Shown here: one piece after another, positions 16,695 to 26,500 of the stretch | Position numbering within the stretch: position 1 is the first letter of the stretch | Layout: the number at the start of each line of letters is the position of its first letter | NCBI GenBank assembly: GCA_030651765.1 | Contig: JAUSBY010000015.1 | Location: 1 to 64,000 of the forward strand | DNA length: 64,000 nucleotides | Source: Coriobacteriia bacterium | Lineage (GTDB): Bacteria > Actinomycetota > Coriobacteriia > Anaerosomatales > Anaerosomataceae | Direction of reading: 5' to 3' | The notes under the pieces: model-generated | What the model was told of the DNA's origin: nothing | The model's database searches: none | What the model saw: the letters and a program-made list of their open reading frames with translations, nothing else | Made by a program: the position numbers and the translations under genes

Positions 16695-17740
16695 GACGCT
16701 CTCCTTTCAGCGGCGGCCTCGAAGACCGCACGCGGGTTGTCTGTCAGAAGTCCGAGGAGCGTCGTGTGGCTCACGCCGTGACGCTCGAGCCGGTCCGCGA
16801 ACCCGGTGAGCACGTGCGCATACCCGAAGCCGCCGTATGTCCGCAGTAGCGTCTTGATGAAGACGTCGTGCGAGAGCAGCAGCCGGTCGCCATAGCCGTC
16901 GGCCATCAGCCGCGCGATCGCGACGGCGTTCTCCTCGTCACTCGGGCTCTGCCCCTCACCGGGGTAGTGGAACTCCATGCCGAGCATGTCGTACTCGATC
17001 CACGCTCCACGGTCCGCAAGCGTCCGCTGATACTCGGCGTCTGTGTGACTCGGGTTCATGTGACACAGCACCGTCGCGCCGAGGTCACCGCCCTCTTCTT
17101 CGATCACATCGAGGACCCGGTGACCGTGTCGCAGCCAGCCGGGCAGATGCACCGAGAGGGGAACGCGCGTCTGGCGCTGTGCGCGGGCCGCCGCCCGGAG
17201 CGAGCGCTCCTCGCCTTCGGTGAAGTGCAGGCCGATACCGACCTCGCCGATGACGCCTGCCGAGATGCCGTCCACGCCCTCCTCGATGTCGTGCACGATC
17301 AGCGCGGCGATATCGTCGAGTCCCATCCCGGCCAGCTCAGGCGGGTGCGAGCGCTCGAGGTAGAACCCGCACCCCATGATGATGTTGAGGCCGGTGGCGC
17401 GGGCGATCTCGGCAAGCGCGGCCGGGCTTCGGCCGGATCCCGGGGGCGTCACGTCGATGACGGTACACCCTCCCGCATGCGCGAAGAGGCCGAGCTCGGC
17501 CTCTGCGACGGCGATGCTATCCAGCCGCGTGTTGTCGAGCGAGAGGTAGGGGTCGTTGCGGAGTCTGCCGAGGAAGCGCATCGTCACGGGTTCGCGGGCT
17601 ATCTCATCACCCTCGGCATCCGAAGGCTCCGGTTCGTGGAAGGCCGTCTCGCCGTTCAGGAGGACGTGCTCGTGAAAGAGCGTCACACCGAGGTCGGCGC
17701 TTTCCACGGGGCCGAGTACGGTGCGTACCTGCGTCATCAC
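16691..17740 (-). CDS. Phosphotriesterase-family amidohydrolase (PTE/lactonase-like)
   Basis: 349-residue metal-dependent hydrolase of the phosphotriesterase family. The first metal pair is HEH in TLFHEHVLLNG (about residues 22-24). The later histidines are in SVHLPGWLRHGHR and CHMNPSHTDA, and the metal aspartate is in LLSHDVFIK. The lysine that bridges metals in many PTEs is not obvious, so the active site may resemble the Glu-bridged or lactonase-like branch. In this operon it might open a sugar lactone or cleave a phospho- or carboxylester from the imported ligand (inference). It overlaps both neighbours by four bases. Confidence 0.88.
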   Translation of the reverse strand: MMTQVRTVLGPVESADLGVTLFHEHVLLNGETAFHEPEPSDAEGDEIAREPVTMRFLGRLRNDPYLSLDNTRLDSIAVAEAELGLFAHAGGCTVIDVTPPGSGRSPAALAEIARATGLNIIMGCGFYLERSHPPELAGMGLDDIAALIVHDIEEGVDGISAGVIGEVGIGLHFTEGEERSLRAAARAQRQTRVPLSVHLPGWLRHGHRVLDVIEEEGGDLGATVLCHMNPSHTDAEYQRTLADRGAWIEYDMLGMEFHYPGEGQSPSDEENAVAIARLMADGYGDRLLLSHDVFIKTLLRTYGGFGYAHVLTGFADRLERHGVSHTTLLGLLTDNPRAVFEAAAERRAS

Positions 17741-18747
17741 TGCCTCACAAGACCGAATCGCGAGAAGACCCGGGTGTTGAGGAAGATGGCGAGGAGAAGG
17801 ATGCTGCCCTGCACGATCTGAACGTAGAACGGCGAGATGTGCATGAGGACCAGGCCGTTAGCGATCACGCCCAGCACGAGGGCGCCGAGCATGGTTCCTA
17901 CGATGCTTCCTCTGCCCCCCATGAGACTCGTACCGCCGAGGACCACCGCGGTGATGACCTCGAGCTCGAACCCGACACCCGCGTTCGACGAGCCTGAGGC
18001 CAGGCGGGTCGCGACCAGCACGCCCGCGATGGAGGCCGCCAGTCCCGACAGGATGAACACGAAAAGACCTACGAGCCGCGTGTTCACGCCGGTCCGCCGC
18101 AGCGACTCCCGATTGGAGCCAAGACCGACCACGTAGCGTCCAAACGGCGTCTGGTTGAACGCGAACCAGCCCACAGCCAGCACAACGACGGCGATGATGG
18201 CCGGCACGGGCACGCCGGCGACTCTGCCCTGACCCAGCACGGTGATCCAGGCCCGCCCGGGGATCGGCGTCGAGTAACCGCCGGTGGCGAGGAGTGCCGT
18301 GCCGCGGACGATAGAGAGCGTCGCCAGGGTCACGATGAACGGTGGGAGGTTCTGATAGGCAGAGAACCAGCCGTTCACCGCGCCGACCGTGATGCCCAGC
18401 AGCAGCGTGAGAGCCAGCGCCAGGGTCGGGTCCCAGCCGTTGGAGACCATGATGGCCAGAAGTGAACCCGAAAGCGCCACGATCGATCCGACCGAGAGGT
18501 CGATACCGGACGTTGTGATCACGTATGTCATCGTCACGGCAACGACCATCGTCGGGGCGATCTGGCGCAGCATGTTCAGGATATTGGGAACGGACACGAA
18601 GGCGTCCGCCATGATGGAGAAGAATACGAAGAGCACCAGAAGCACGGCCCCCACGGCGATTGTGAGTACGTTCTGGGTGACCCAGGCCCGCAGGTGATCC
18701 CCACGCTCGGGGGCCGGACGCTCCGAAGGAGTGGAGGGGCCGCTCAT
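17737..18747 (-). CDS. RbsC-type sugar ABC transporter permease
   Basis: 336-residue permease of the RbsC/BPD_transp_2 family, with about eight to ten membrane helices. It has the family hallmark DLSVGSIVALSG (about residues 96-107) and the EAA-like GGTSLMGGRGSIVGTMLGAL loop that contacts the ATPase. Start 18747 chosen for the ATGA overlap with the ATPase gene; the longer frame overlaps that gene by over 100 bases. Imports a ribose- or nucleoside-like ligand together with the flanking ATPase and binding protein. Confidence 0.93.
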   Translation of the reverse strand: MSGPSTPSERPAPERGDHLRAWVTQNVLTIAVGAVLLVLFVFFSIMADAFVSVPNILNMLRQIAPTMVVAVTMTYVITTSGIDLSVGSIVALSGSLLAIMVSNGWDPTLALALTLLLGITVGAVNGWFSAYQNLPPFIVTLATLSIVRGTALLATGGYSTPIPGRAWITVLGQGRVAGVPVPAIIAVVVLAVGWFAFNQTPFGRYVVGLGSNRESLRRTGVNTRLVGLFVFILSGLAASIAGVLVATRLASGSSNAGVGFELEVITAVVLGGTSLMGGRGSIVGTMLGALVLGVIANGLVLMHISPFYVQIVQGSILLLAIFLNTRVFSRFGLVRQ

Positions 18748-19502
18748 GCCAGATGCCCCCTTCCGACGATCTCCTCGACGAGTGTTTCGAGTGATGTCTC
18801 CTTCGCCACGAGATCGGCGCGCAACGTGCCCTCGTACATGACGCAGAGCCGGTCGCACACACGGAACAGGTCCTGCAGGCGGTGCGTGATGAGGATCACG
18901 CCCACCTCGCGCTCGGCGACGGTGCGGATCAGCTCGAGCACGGTCTCGACCTCGGAGACGGCAAGCGCTGCGGTAGGCTCGTCGAGGATGAGCAGCCGGG
19001 GTTGGAAGTGGACCGCGCGCGCGATGGCGACCGCCTGGCGTTGGCCACCGGACAGATTGCGCACCGGCAGGTCCGTGTACGGGATTCTGATCCTGAGCGA
19101 GTCGAGCAGGCGCCGCGCTTCGGCGTGCATCCGGTTCTTGTCGAGCAGGAGACCCGCGGCGCGGCGTGGTTCACGTCCAAGGAAGATGTTGCCCGCTACG
19201 TCGATGTCGTCGCAGAGGGCAAGATCCTGATAGACCATCTCGATGCCGAGTAGCTGAGCCTCGCGCGGGGTGCTGTAGCGCGTCTGCTCACCATCGATCC
19301 AGATCTCGCCGCCGTCGGCGATGTACGTGCCGGCGAGTACTTTCATGAGCGTCGACTTGCCTGCTGCATTGTCGCCAACGAGGCCGACGACTTCACCGGG
19401 GGCGACACGGAGGGTGACACCCTGCAGGGCATGGACCATGCCGAAACGCTTGCGTATGTCCTTCATCAGGACGCGGTCGGCTTGCCTGTCCTTAGCGGCC
19501 AT
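18744..19502 (-). CDS. Single-domain sugar ABC transporter ATP-binding protein
   Basis: 252-residue ATPase with Walker A GDNAAGKST, signature LSGGQ, and Walker B LLILDEPTAAL followed by the H-loop ITHR. It resembles one half of RbsA: classical RbsA/MglA/XylG are ~500-residue tandem ATPases, whereas this is a single domain and must act as a homodimer (FrcA-type arrangement). The ATG at 19502 has GGAGGG five to six bases upstream; an in-frame GTG at 19514 overlaps that ribosome-binding site and is less likely. Overlaps the permease start by four bases. Confidence 0.92.
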   Translation of the reverse strand: MAAKDRQADRVLMKDIRKRFGMVHALQGVTLRVAPGEVVGLVGDNAAGKSTLMKVLAGTYIADGGEIWIDGEQTRYSTPREAQLLGIEMVYQDLALCDDIDVAGNIFLGREPRRAAGLLLDKNRMHAEARRLLDSLRIRIPYTDLPVRNLSGGQRQAVAIARAVHFQPRLLILDEPTAALAVSEVETVLELIRTVAEREVGVILITHRLQDLFRVCDRLCVMYEGTLRADLVAKETSLETLVEEIVGRGHLA

Positions 19503-19553
19503 GCCACCCTCCACTGTCGTCTGCGGGGTAGAAACGTCTACCGGGCAGTTCCG

Positions 19554-20537
19554 CTACTTGAAGATGGCGCGATAGGGCTCAACGTTGTCCGCTGTCACGA
19601 TGACGATCGGGACGTCGATGAACTCCGCCACCGTGCCGCCCTCGACGAGAGTCTTGCATGCCTTGACGGCCTCGTAGCCCTCTGTCTTCGGATCCTGCTG
19701 CACGACGCCCATCACGAAACCGTCGTCGATGCCCTGGATGACCTCAGCGGTGAGGTCCCAGCCGAAGAGCTTGACCGTGGTGCCCTTGTCCTGCGAGCGC
19801 ACTGCAGCCACGGCGCCGACCATCTGCGGCTCACCGGTGGCGTACATGATCTCGGTGTCGGTCTGCGCGGTGAACAGGTTCTCCGCGGCAGCCATGGCGG
19901 CCTCCTGGCGGTTCTGCCCGTCGACCGTCTGCGTGATGGTCGCACCGGCACCCTCGACGACCTCGACGAACGCGTCCTTGCGCAGGTTCTGGATGAACGA
20001 GTTGAGCGCGCCGAGCACACCGATGTTCTTGTTGGTGAGGTTGTTCTCCTCGATGTAGGCGACGACGAACTCGCCGATCTCCGCGCCTGCCGCTGCGTTA
20101 TCCACGCCCACCTGGCAGTCGACCGCGTCATCTTCGACCACGGCGTCGACACAGACGATCATTACGCCCGCGTCCTTGGCTTCCTTGATCGCCGGCTTGA
20201 CGCCCTCGACATCGATGGCGACCACGATGATCGCGTCGAAGCCCTGGGTCACGAAGTTGGCGATGCCCTCGTTTTGCTTGGCCGGGTCGTCGTTGGCGTT
20301 GAAGATCGTCAGATCGACGCCCACCTCATCGGCAGCTTCCTGGGCGCCTTCGTTCATCTGGTTGAAGAAGATGGCCTGCTGGTTGATCTGCACCAGGCCG
20401 ACCTTGATCGTCTCCCCACCGGTCGCACCGTCGTCCGTGCCGTCCTCATCGGTCCCGGCGCAGCCGACGGCGGTCAACGCGAGCATCGCGACGATGCTCA
20501 GTAACGCCACAAGCCGCAGTACCTTACGTATGGACAT
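19554..20537 (-). CDS. RbsB-type sugar/nucleoside-binding lipoprotein
   Basis: Periplasmic-binding-protein type 1 (ribose-binding fold), 327 residues. Signal peptide with lipobox (LLSIVAMLALTAVGC) at residue ~28, then a Gly/Asp/Thr linker and the KVGLVQINQQAIFFNQMNEG start of the binding domain. The hinge and ligand region contains DAIIVVAIDVEGVKPAIKEA and LFGWDLTAEVIQGI. The ATG at 20537 has GGGAGGGAG at about six bases. It is first in the operon and controlled from the divergent region 20538-20744, which carries a 16-bp LacI-type operator. Ligand is likely a pentose or nucleoside, given the downstream hydrolase and kinase. Confidence 0.93.
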   Translation of the reverse strand: MSIRKVLRLVALLSIVAMLALTAVGCAGTDEDGTDDGATGGETIKVGLVQINQQAIFFNQMNEGAQEAADEVGVDLTIFNANDDPAKQNEGIANFVTQGFDAIIVVAIDVEGVKPAIKEAKDAGVMIVCVDAVVEDDAVDCQVGVDNAAAGAEIGEFVVAYIEENNLTNKNIGVLGALNSFIQNLRKDAFVEVVEGAGATITQTVDGQNRQEAAMAAAENLFTAQTDTEIMYATGEPQMVGAVAAVRSQDKGTTVKLFGWDLTAEVIQGIDDGFVMGVVQQDPKTEGYEAVKACKTLVEGGTVAEFIDVPIVIVTADNVEPYRAIFK

Positions 20538-20565
20538 GGCGAACTCCCTCCCAACGCACACCTAT

Positions 20566-20581
20566 GGGTAAACGTTTACCC
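20566..20581. promoter_or_regulatory. LacI/GalR-type operator palindrome
   Basis: Perfect 16-bp palindrome GGGTAAACGTTTACCC with the central CpG and TAAACGTTTA core typical of LacI-family operators. It lies just downstream of the predicted leftward -10 (20589-20597) and 29 bases before the binding-protein start codon, where a bound repressor would block initiation. A weaker match (GGGTAATCGTTCTC, beginning 20658) lies nearer the lacI-type gene and might serve autoregulation. Confidence 0.8.
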
Positions 20582-20588
20582 CTTCTCG

Positions 20589-20620
20589 ATTATCATTGTT
20601 CACAGCAGGGCGAACGTCAA
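20589..20620 (-). promoter_or_regulatory. Promoter of the leftward sugar/nucleoside operon
   Basis: On the minus strand, TTGACG (20620-20615) is followed after 17 bases by AATGAT (20597-20592), overlapping GATAAT (20594-20589). The operator at 20566-20581 falls over the expected start site. Confidence 0.6.
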
Positions 20621-20744
20621 TATGTGACCTGGCGCACCTCCATTCAGGGGTCGATATGGGTAATCGTTCTCGCAGCATCTCGTATGTTTTTCGTTCCCGT
20701 CGTAGACTGTTCCCAAGCCTGCCGACGGGAAGTGGAGGGGGACG

Positions 20745-21749
20745 GTGGCGGTCACCATACGCGATGTCGCCGAGCGGGCCGGGGTATCGGTCGCGACCGC
20801 GTCGCGGGTCCTCACCGGGAGCCGCAACGTCTCGCCCGTACTCGCGGAGCGGGTGAACACCGCTGCCCGTTCGCTCGGCTACCGGCACAATGCCGTCGCC
20901 AGCGCCCTGCGCAGGGGGCGCACCAACACCGTGGGCATGATCGTCCCCGAGATCGGCAACCCGTTCTTCCCTTCGATCGTGGAGGCTGTGGAGCGCCGGC
21001 TCCAGGAATCGGGTCGCGACCTGTTCTTGTGCGACGCGCAGCAAGACGTCACGATCGAGCGCCGCCGGGCCCGGGCACTCGCGGATCGCCAGGTCGACGG
21101 ACTCATCATCGTCCCGGTATCGGCCACCGAGAGCCGCGCGACGCTAGCCGAGGCGGTGCAGCGCACGCCGGTGGTCCAGGTCGACCGGTACGTGGAGGAC
21201 TACCCGGCCGACTGGGTGGGCGTGAACGACGAACTCGGCGTGGGCCTCGCGGTCGAGCACGTAGTCTCGCTCGGCGCGACACGCATCGCCTTCGTGAGCG
21301 CATCGCTGGACAGCTCCTCCGCCCAGCAGCGCTACGCAGGATTCGAGCGCGTGGTGAAGCGTCACGGACTTCCGGGCGACACGCCCCGCCTTCTCGGCAC
21401 GTTCCGCGCGGAGTGGGGACGCTCGGCGGCTCTCCAGATGCTGGCCGAGCAACCGCTCCCCGATGCGGTCGTGTGCGGCAACGATGAGATCGCCATCGGA
21501 TTGCTCGGTGAGTTCCGGCGCTGCCGCATACGGGTTCCCGAGGACGTTCTGGTCACCGGCTTCGACGACATCCGCTTCGCGCAGCTTGCCGACCCGCCAC
21601 TCACCACCGTCCGCCAGCCCGGCGAGCAGTTGGCGGCCGAGTGCATCCGCCTGCTCGACGCGCGGATGATCGATCGCGACTTGCCGGTCCAGCGAGTGGC
21701 GATAGCGCCATCCCTCGTCGTGCGGGAGTCCACGGGGGGCTCGTCGTGA
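20745..21749 (+). CDS. LacI-family transcriptional repressor of the adjacent operon
   Basis: 334 residues. N-terminal helix-turn-helix (TIRDVAERAGVSVATASRVL, residues 4-23), the hinge helix region NAVASALRRGRTNTVG, and a type 1 periplasmic-binding-protein-like effector domain to the end. The GTG start at 20745 has GGAGGGGGAC directly upstream. It is divergent from the RbsB-type operon and the intergenic region has a perfect LacI-type palindrome, so it very probably represses that operon and responds to the imported sugar or nucleoside. Its stop overlaps the next start (GTGA 21746-21749), coupling it to the M20 peptidase. Confidence 0.93.
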   Translation: MAVTIRDVAERAGVSVATASRVLTGSRNVSPVLAERVNTAARSLGYRHNAVASALRRGRTNTVGMIVPEIGNPFFPSIVEAVERRLQESGRDLFLCDAQQDVTIERRRARALADRQVDGLIIVPVSATESRATLAEAVQRTPVVQVDRYVEDYPADWVGVNDELGVGLAVEHVVSLGATRIAFVSASLDSSSAQQRYAGFERVVKRHGLPGDTPRLLGTFRAEWGRSAALQMLAEQPLPDAVVCGNDEIAIGLLGEFRRCRIRVPEDVLVTGFDDIRFAQLADPPLTTVRQPGEQLAAECIRLLDARMIDRDLPVQRVAIAPSLVVRESTGGSS

Positions 21750-22846
21750 ACGACGCGGTGAGGCTCGCCCGCGAGCTCGTGCGGATCGACACCGCCGGCC
21801 ACGGCGAGCGAGTCGCAGCGGAACTGCTGGCGGGCATCCTTGCACGGGCGGGCGCCGAGGTCGAACTCGTCCCGTACGCGGCCGGGCGCGCCCATCTCGT
21901 CGCACGGACGGGCGAGGTGAGCGCGGCGCCTCTCGTCTGCTCCGGGCATCTCGACACGGTGCCCGTGGGGGATGCGGCCTGGGAGCGCGATGCGCTCTCG
22001 GGAGACGTGAGCGGTGGCATGCTGCATGGGCGGGGCGCCGTTGACATGAAGTCGGGAGTGGCTGCGCTCGTCGTCGCGCTTACGCGGCACATCGCGCGTG
22101 GGCCGGGCGGGCGCGGCATCGTGGTCGTGCTCACTGCTGCCGAGGAGACCGGCTGCGAGGGCGCGCGCCACCTCATGGGCGTTCGCACGATCCCGGGCGG
22201 AGGACCGCTGCTTGTCGCCGAGCCCACCGGTAACCGCATCGCGCCGGGGCACAAGGGCGTGCTCTGGCTCAGAGTCAACGCGCGGGGTCGATCGGCGCAC
22301 GGCTCCCGGCCGGATCTCGGCACGAACGCTATAGCCTCACTCGCACGGCTCATCACCGCGCTCGAAGCGGCAGGGCTACCCGGCGAGCACGAGGTCATGG
22401 GGCCGATGACCTTCAACGTAGGCACCATCGTCGGCGGGACGGCGATCAACCTGGTTCCCGACTCGGCATCACTCACTCTAGATATCCGAACGGTTCCGGG
22501 CGTGGAGTGTGAGCGGATTCTCGCGCACATCGGTGGCCTGGGCGGCCGGGACCTCTCCATCGAGGTGCTCGAGGAGCTGCCGCCCACGTACTCACCCCCG
22601 GATGGGCCCTTCGCCTGCTCCGTGGCGGCCGCGCTCAGGTCCGCGACGGGACTGGTCGCCCGCCGCCCGCCGCTGGCGTACTTCACCGACGCGGCGGTGC
22701 TGGCAGGCGCGCTGTCGAGCAGCGAGGTCGTACTGCTCGGACCGGGCGATCCGGACGCCGCGCATACGACCGACGAAGCCTGCGCGATCTCGGCCATCGA
22801 AGATGCGGTCGCCACGTACGGTGAGTTGCTCTCCACCTGGGGCTGA
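21746..22846 (+). CDS. M20-family metallopeptidase/deacylase (ArgE/DapE/CPG2-like)
   Basis: 366 residues, chosen from the GTG at 21746 that overlaps the lacI-type stop; longer frames lie inside that gene. Metal and catalytic residues of M20 are in order: HLDTV (His and catalytic Asp), GRGAVDMKSG (bridging Asp), AAEETGCEG (catalytic Glu plus metal Glu), AEPTGN (Asp position occupied by Glu), and a C-terminal His in AAHTTDEAC. A dimerisation domain lies between. Substrate is unknown: an N-acyl amino acid, a dipeptide or a succinyl compound. Coupling to the LacI regulator suggests it acts on the same imported compound, perhaps an acylated nucleoside or aminoacyl conjugate (inference). Confidence 0.88.
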   Translation: MNDAVRLARELVRIDTAGHGERVAAELLAGILARAGAEVELVPYAAGRAHLVARTGEVSAAPLVCSGHLDTVPVGDAAWERDALSGDVSGGMLHGRGAVDMKSGVAALVVALTRHIARGPGGRGIVVVLTAAEETGCEGARHLMGVRTIPGGGPLLVAEPTGNRIAPGHKGVLWLRVNARGRSAHGSRPDLGTNAIASLARLITALEAAGLPGEHEVMGPMTFNVGTIVGGTAINLVPDSASLTLDIRTVPGVECERILAHIGGLGGRDLSIEVLEELPPTYSPPDGPFACSVAAALRSATGLVARRPPLAYFTDAAVLAGALSSSEVVLLGPGDPDAAHTTDEACAISAIEDAVATYGELLSTWG

Positions 22847-23562
22847 TCCAGTTATCAAGTGAGACTTGATTCACTCGGTGCCAACTATGGATGGGAACGG
22901 CATCAGCGCGCGGCCGAGTCGTCCCGCTCGGTGCCGGCGACTGCGGGACCTCCGCTCGCGATTCATGCTGCGTAATCTCACGCGTGAACAATCATAATCG
23001 CGCATTAAGAAATTGCAGAATGTATCAAAGGGACGTCAAACATCACGGTTGACGCGATATCCCGCAAGGAGTAGGTTAAGTGCCGGTCTGTGCCGGTTGT
23101 CACAGGCAGGGGTTAGGACTGACGCGCACTGCGCCTCGTGCGCGCCGGTCCGCCAAGAACGACAGTCTCCGAGCTGCGCGGTCCCAAAGCGTGTCACGCC
23201 ATGGACGCGGAGCCGATAGGGTGTCATCCGGAAACGGTGGCGCCTCCCGTTTCGGAAAGGGGACTGCCGGGGCGGTGCGGACGGGGTCACCGGTGTGCCG
23301 TCGTTGCGCCGCTACGAAATGGGGGGTTCCACACTCGCAAGCTCCTAGCTCGGACGCAGCGTATATGCGCTTCGCCGCTCCGTGCCTTCTCGCGCCCCAC
23401 TAGTGGCGTCGTCTTCTCCTGCTTTGTGCGTGCGCGAGAGGGAGGTCGATGTTCGGTCGATTCGGTCGAGGCGCATTCGTGGAGTCTGGTGGCTTCTGAT
23501 GGGCGTCCGCCGGAAGCGGCGGCGTGTGTCGGCGGTCCACTGAGCGTGAGAGAGGGGTGGAG
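22847..23562 (+). promoter_or_regulatory. 716-base non-coding region with the formate dehydrogenase promoter and a long leader
   Basis: No gene is supported here; open frames lack ribosome-binding sites and family signals. A seven-base-pair hairpin ATCAAGT/ACTTGAT (22854-22870) just after the M20 stop may end that transcript. A good promoter sits at 23049-23077, giving an inferred leader of ~480 bases before the formate dehydrogenase ATG. The leader contains a bulged nine-base-pair hairpin around 23228-23255 (CCGGAAACGG with CCGTTTCGG) and other GC-rich inverted sequence. I could not match it to the molybdenum cofactor riboswitch consensus by eye. Confidence 0.55.
23049..23077 (+). promoter_or_regulatory. 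Promoter upstream of the formate dehydrogenase operon
   Basis: TTGACG (23049-23054), 17-base spacer, TAGGTT (23072-23077). Strong -35 and acceptable -10; the expected start is near 23084, leaving about 480 bases of untranslated leader. Confidence 0.55.
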
Positions 23563-26500
23563 ATGGACGTAACGCGGCGCGGTTTCCTACAGATAACCGG
23601 TGCGGCGTTCATGACGAGCGTCATGTACGAATTCGCCGGGCAGACCGCCGCGATGGCGGCCGAGTCCGGTGGCGCATACAAGCTGGTGGATACACAGGAG
23701 ACGACCACCATCTGCTGCTACTGCTCCGGCGGCTGCGGCACGATCGTGTCCACACGCAACGGAGAACTCATCAACATCGAAGGCGATCCGGATCACGTCA
23801 TCAACCGGGGCGGCCTGTGCTCCAAGGGCTCGTCGCAGTTCGGTGTCAACTCGGTCTACGACGACAAGACGGGCGAGCGCATCATCAACCCGAACCGCGT
23901 GCAGAAGCCGATGGTGCGGCGCGCAGGGAAGTCGGAATGGGAAGAGATCTCGTGGGACGAGGCGTTCGACGAGATCGCCGGGCGCATCAAGAAGACCCGC
24001 GATGAGAACTACGAGGAGACCGCCGACGGCGTGACGGTCAACCGTTGTGAGGCTATCGCCAGTTTCGGTGCGGCGGCTCTCGACAACGAGGAGGGCTACG
24101 CGCTCCAGAAGCTCTGCAGGGCGCTCGGCATGACGTACATCGAACATCAGGCCCGCATATGACACAGCTCGACGGTGGCCGGTCTTGGCCCCTCGTTCGG
24201 TCGCGGAGCGATGACGAATCACTTCAGCGATCTGAAGAACGCCGATGTCATCTGGGCAATGGGTTCCAACAATGCTGAGAATCACCCCGTCACCATGGCG
24301 TGGGTGCAGGAAGCTCGCGCGAAGGGCGGCAAGTACGTCGTCGTCGATCCGCGTTTCACGCGTTCGGCGGCCCTGGCGGACATCTACGCGCCTATCCGCT
24401 CCGGTACCGACATCGCGTTTTTCGGCGGACTCATCAAGTACATCATCGACAACGACCTGTGGCAGAAGGAGTACGTCGAGAACTACACGAACGCCGCGTT
24501 TCTGATCAACCCGGACTTCGGGTTCGATGCGGAAGCCGGCGTCTTCTCGGGTTGGGACGATGCGGCGAACTCCTACGGCACAGCAGACACCTGGAAGTAC
24601 CAGATCGAATCACAAGTGCCCTGGGACACGTCCGAGGGAGCCCCGTATGCATGGATGACGGCGCCGGGCGTGCCTGAGTTCACGCCGAAGGTCAACCCGA
24701 TCCCCAAGAAGGACCCGACGCTCAGTGATCCCAACTGCGTGTGGCAGCTTATGAAGCAGCACTACGCGCGCTACACGCCGGAACTCGTGTCCAAGGTCAC
24801 CGGCTGCCCGGAGGACAAGCTTGTCGAGGTCTGGGAGACCTTCGCTTCGACCGGCGCTCCTGAGAAGTCCGGCACGATCTGCTACGCGATGGGTCAGACG
24901 CAGCACACGTACGGATCGCAGAACGTGCGCGCGATGGCGCTCGTTCAGCTGTTGCTCGGCAACGTCGGCATCGCAGGCGGCGGCATCAATGCGCTCCGCG
25001 GTGAGGCGAACGTGCAGGGCTCGACCGACATGGGCGTTCTGTTCCACATCGTCCCGGGCTACATGCCGGTGCCGGTGCAGTCCAAGCACGCGGACTTGAC
25101 GGCGTGGCTCGATGCCGAGACGCCGACTGCAGGCTACTGGACGAACCGCCCCAAGTTCATGGTGAGCTACCTGAAGGAGCTTTACGGCTCGTACGCCACG
25201 GTCGAGAACGACTACGCGTTCGACATGCTGCCCAAGCTCAATGGCGCCAACCACTCGCACATCGCGGTGTTCGAGGCCATCAAGGAAGGCATCGTCAAGG
25301 GCGTCATGTGCTGGGGCCAGAACCCGGCCGTCGGCGGACCGAACTCGGGCTTCGAGCGTGAGATGCTCGGCGAGCTGGACTGGCTGGTCGCGGTGGATCT
25401 GTGGGAGACCGAGACGGCGTCGTTCTGGAAGGCGCCCGGCGTCGACCCGTCGACGATCCAGACCGAGGTCTATATGCTTCCGGCCGCGTGTCACTACGAG
25501 AAGCAGGGTACGATCTCGAACTCGGGCCGCTGGATCCAGTGGCGCTACAAGGCGCTCGAGCCGCCCGGAGAGGCGCTCGATGACTTCGAGATGATGCACG
25601 AGCTCTACCTCAAGCTGAAGGACCTGTACGAGGGTGAGGGCGGCGCCAACCCGGAGCAGATCACCAAGCTCCACTGGCCGTACGAGACCGACGGTCACGC
25701 CGACATCACGAAGGTCGCGCAGGCGCTCAACGGCTACACGATCGCCGATGGAGAACTCGTCAAGAACTTCACCTTGCTCAAGGCCGACGGCTCGACGGCG
25801 TGCGGGTGCTGGATCTACTCGGGCTACTACAACAACAACGACGCGAAGGACGACCCGACCCAGCAGCCCACCGGCTCGCGAAGCAAAGACGATCCGGGTG
25901 GCCTGGGTCTGTATCCGGGTTGGTCGTTCTCGTGGCCGGTCAATCGGCGCATCGTGTACAACCGCGCCTCGGCCGATGTGAACGGCAGGCCCTGGAATCC
26001 CGACAGAGTGCTCGTGGAGTGGGATGGCACACAGTGGATCCGCAACGACGTGCCCGACTTCGGCTTCCAGGTCGTGGGCGCCGACGGCGTGGCCACTCCG
26101 ATCCCGCCGGGCAAGACGGCGTTCATCATGAACCCCGAAGGCGTCGGCCGCATCTTCGCCGTCGGCACCGGGATGAAGGATGGCCCGATGCCCGAGCACT
26201 ACGAGCCGTTCGAGACGCCGGTGCAGAATCTCCTCAACGGTCGTCAGAACAACCCCGGGCTCACCTTCGGCAGCGCCGAGTCGGTCAAGCCGAGCGATCC
26301 GGAGAGGCATCCGATCGTCTGCACCACCTACCGCGTGACCGAGCACTGGCAGACCGGTGGCATGACCCGCAACATCCCGTGGCTGGCCGAGTCCATGCCC
26401 GCGATGTTCGTGGAGATGTCCGAGGAACTCGCCAGCGAGAAGGGCATCGCCAACCGCGACTGGGTTCGCGTCTACAACGAGCGCGGCTCGATCGAGATGT

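Noticed and set aside
22847-23562. Small genes in the region before formate dehydrogenase
   Set aside because: Open frames of up to ~140 codons exist but none has a ribosome-binding site or meaningful protein composition.
24160-24162. In-frame TGA in the formate dehydrogenase gene as a pseudogene or frameshift
   Set aside because: The protein reads on in the same frame with perfect active-site context and a SECIS hairpin follows, so it is a selenocysteine codon.
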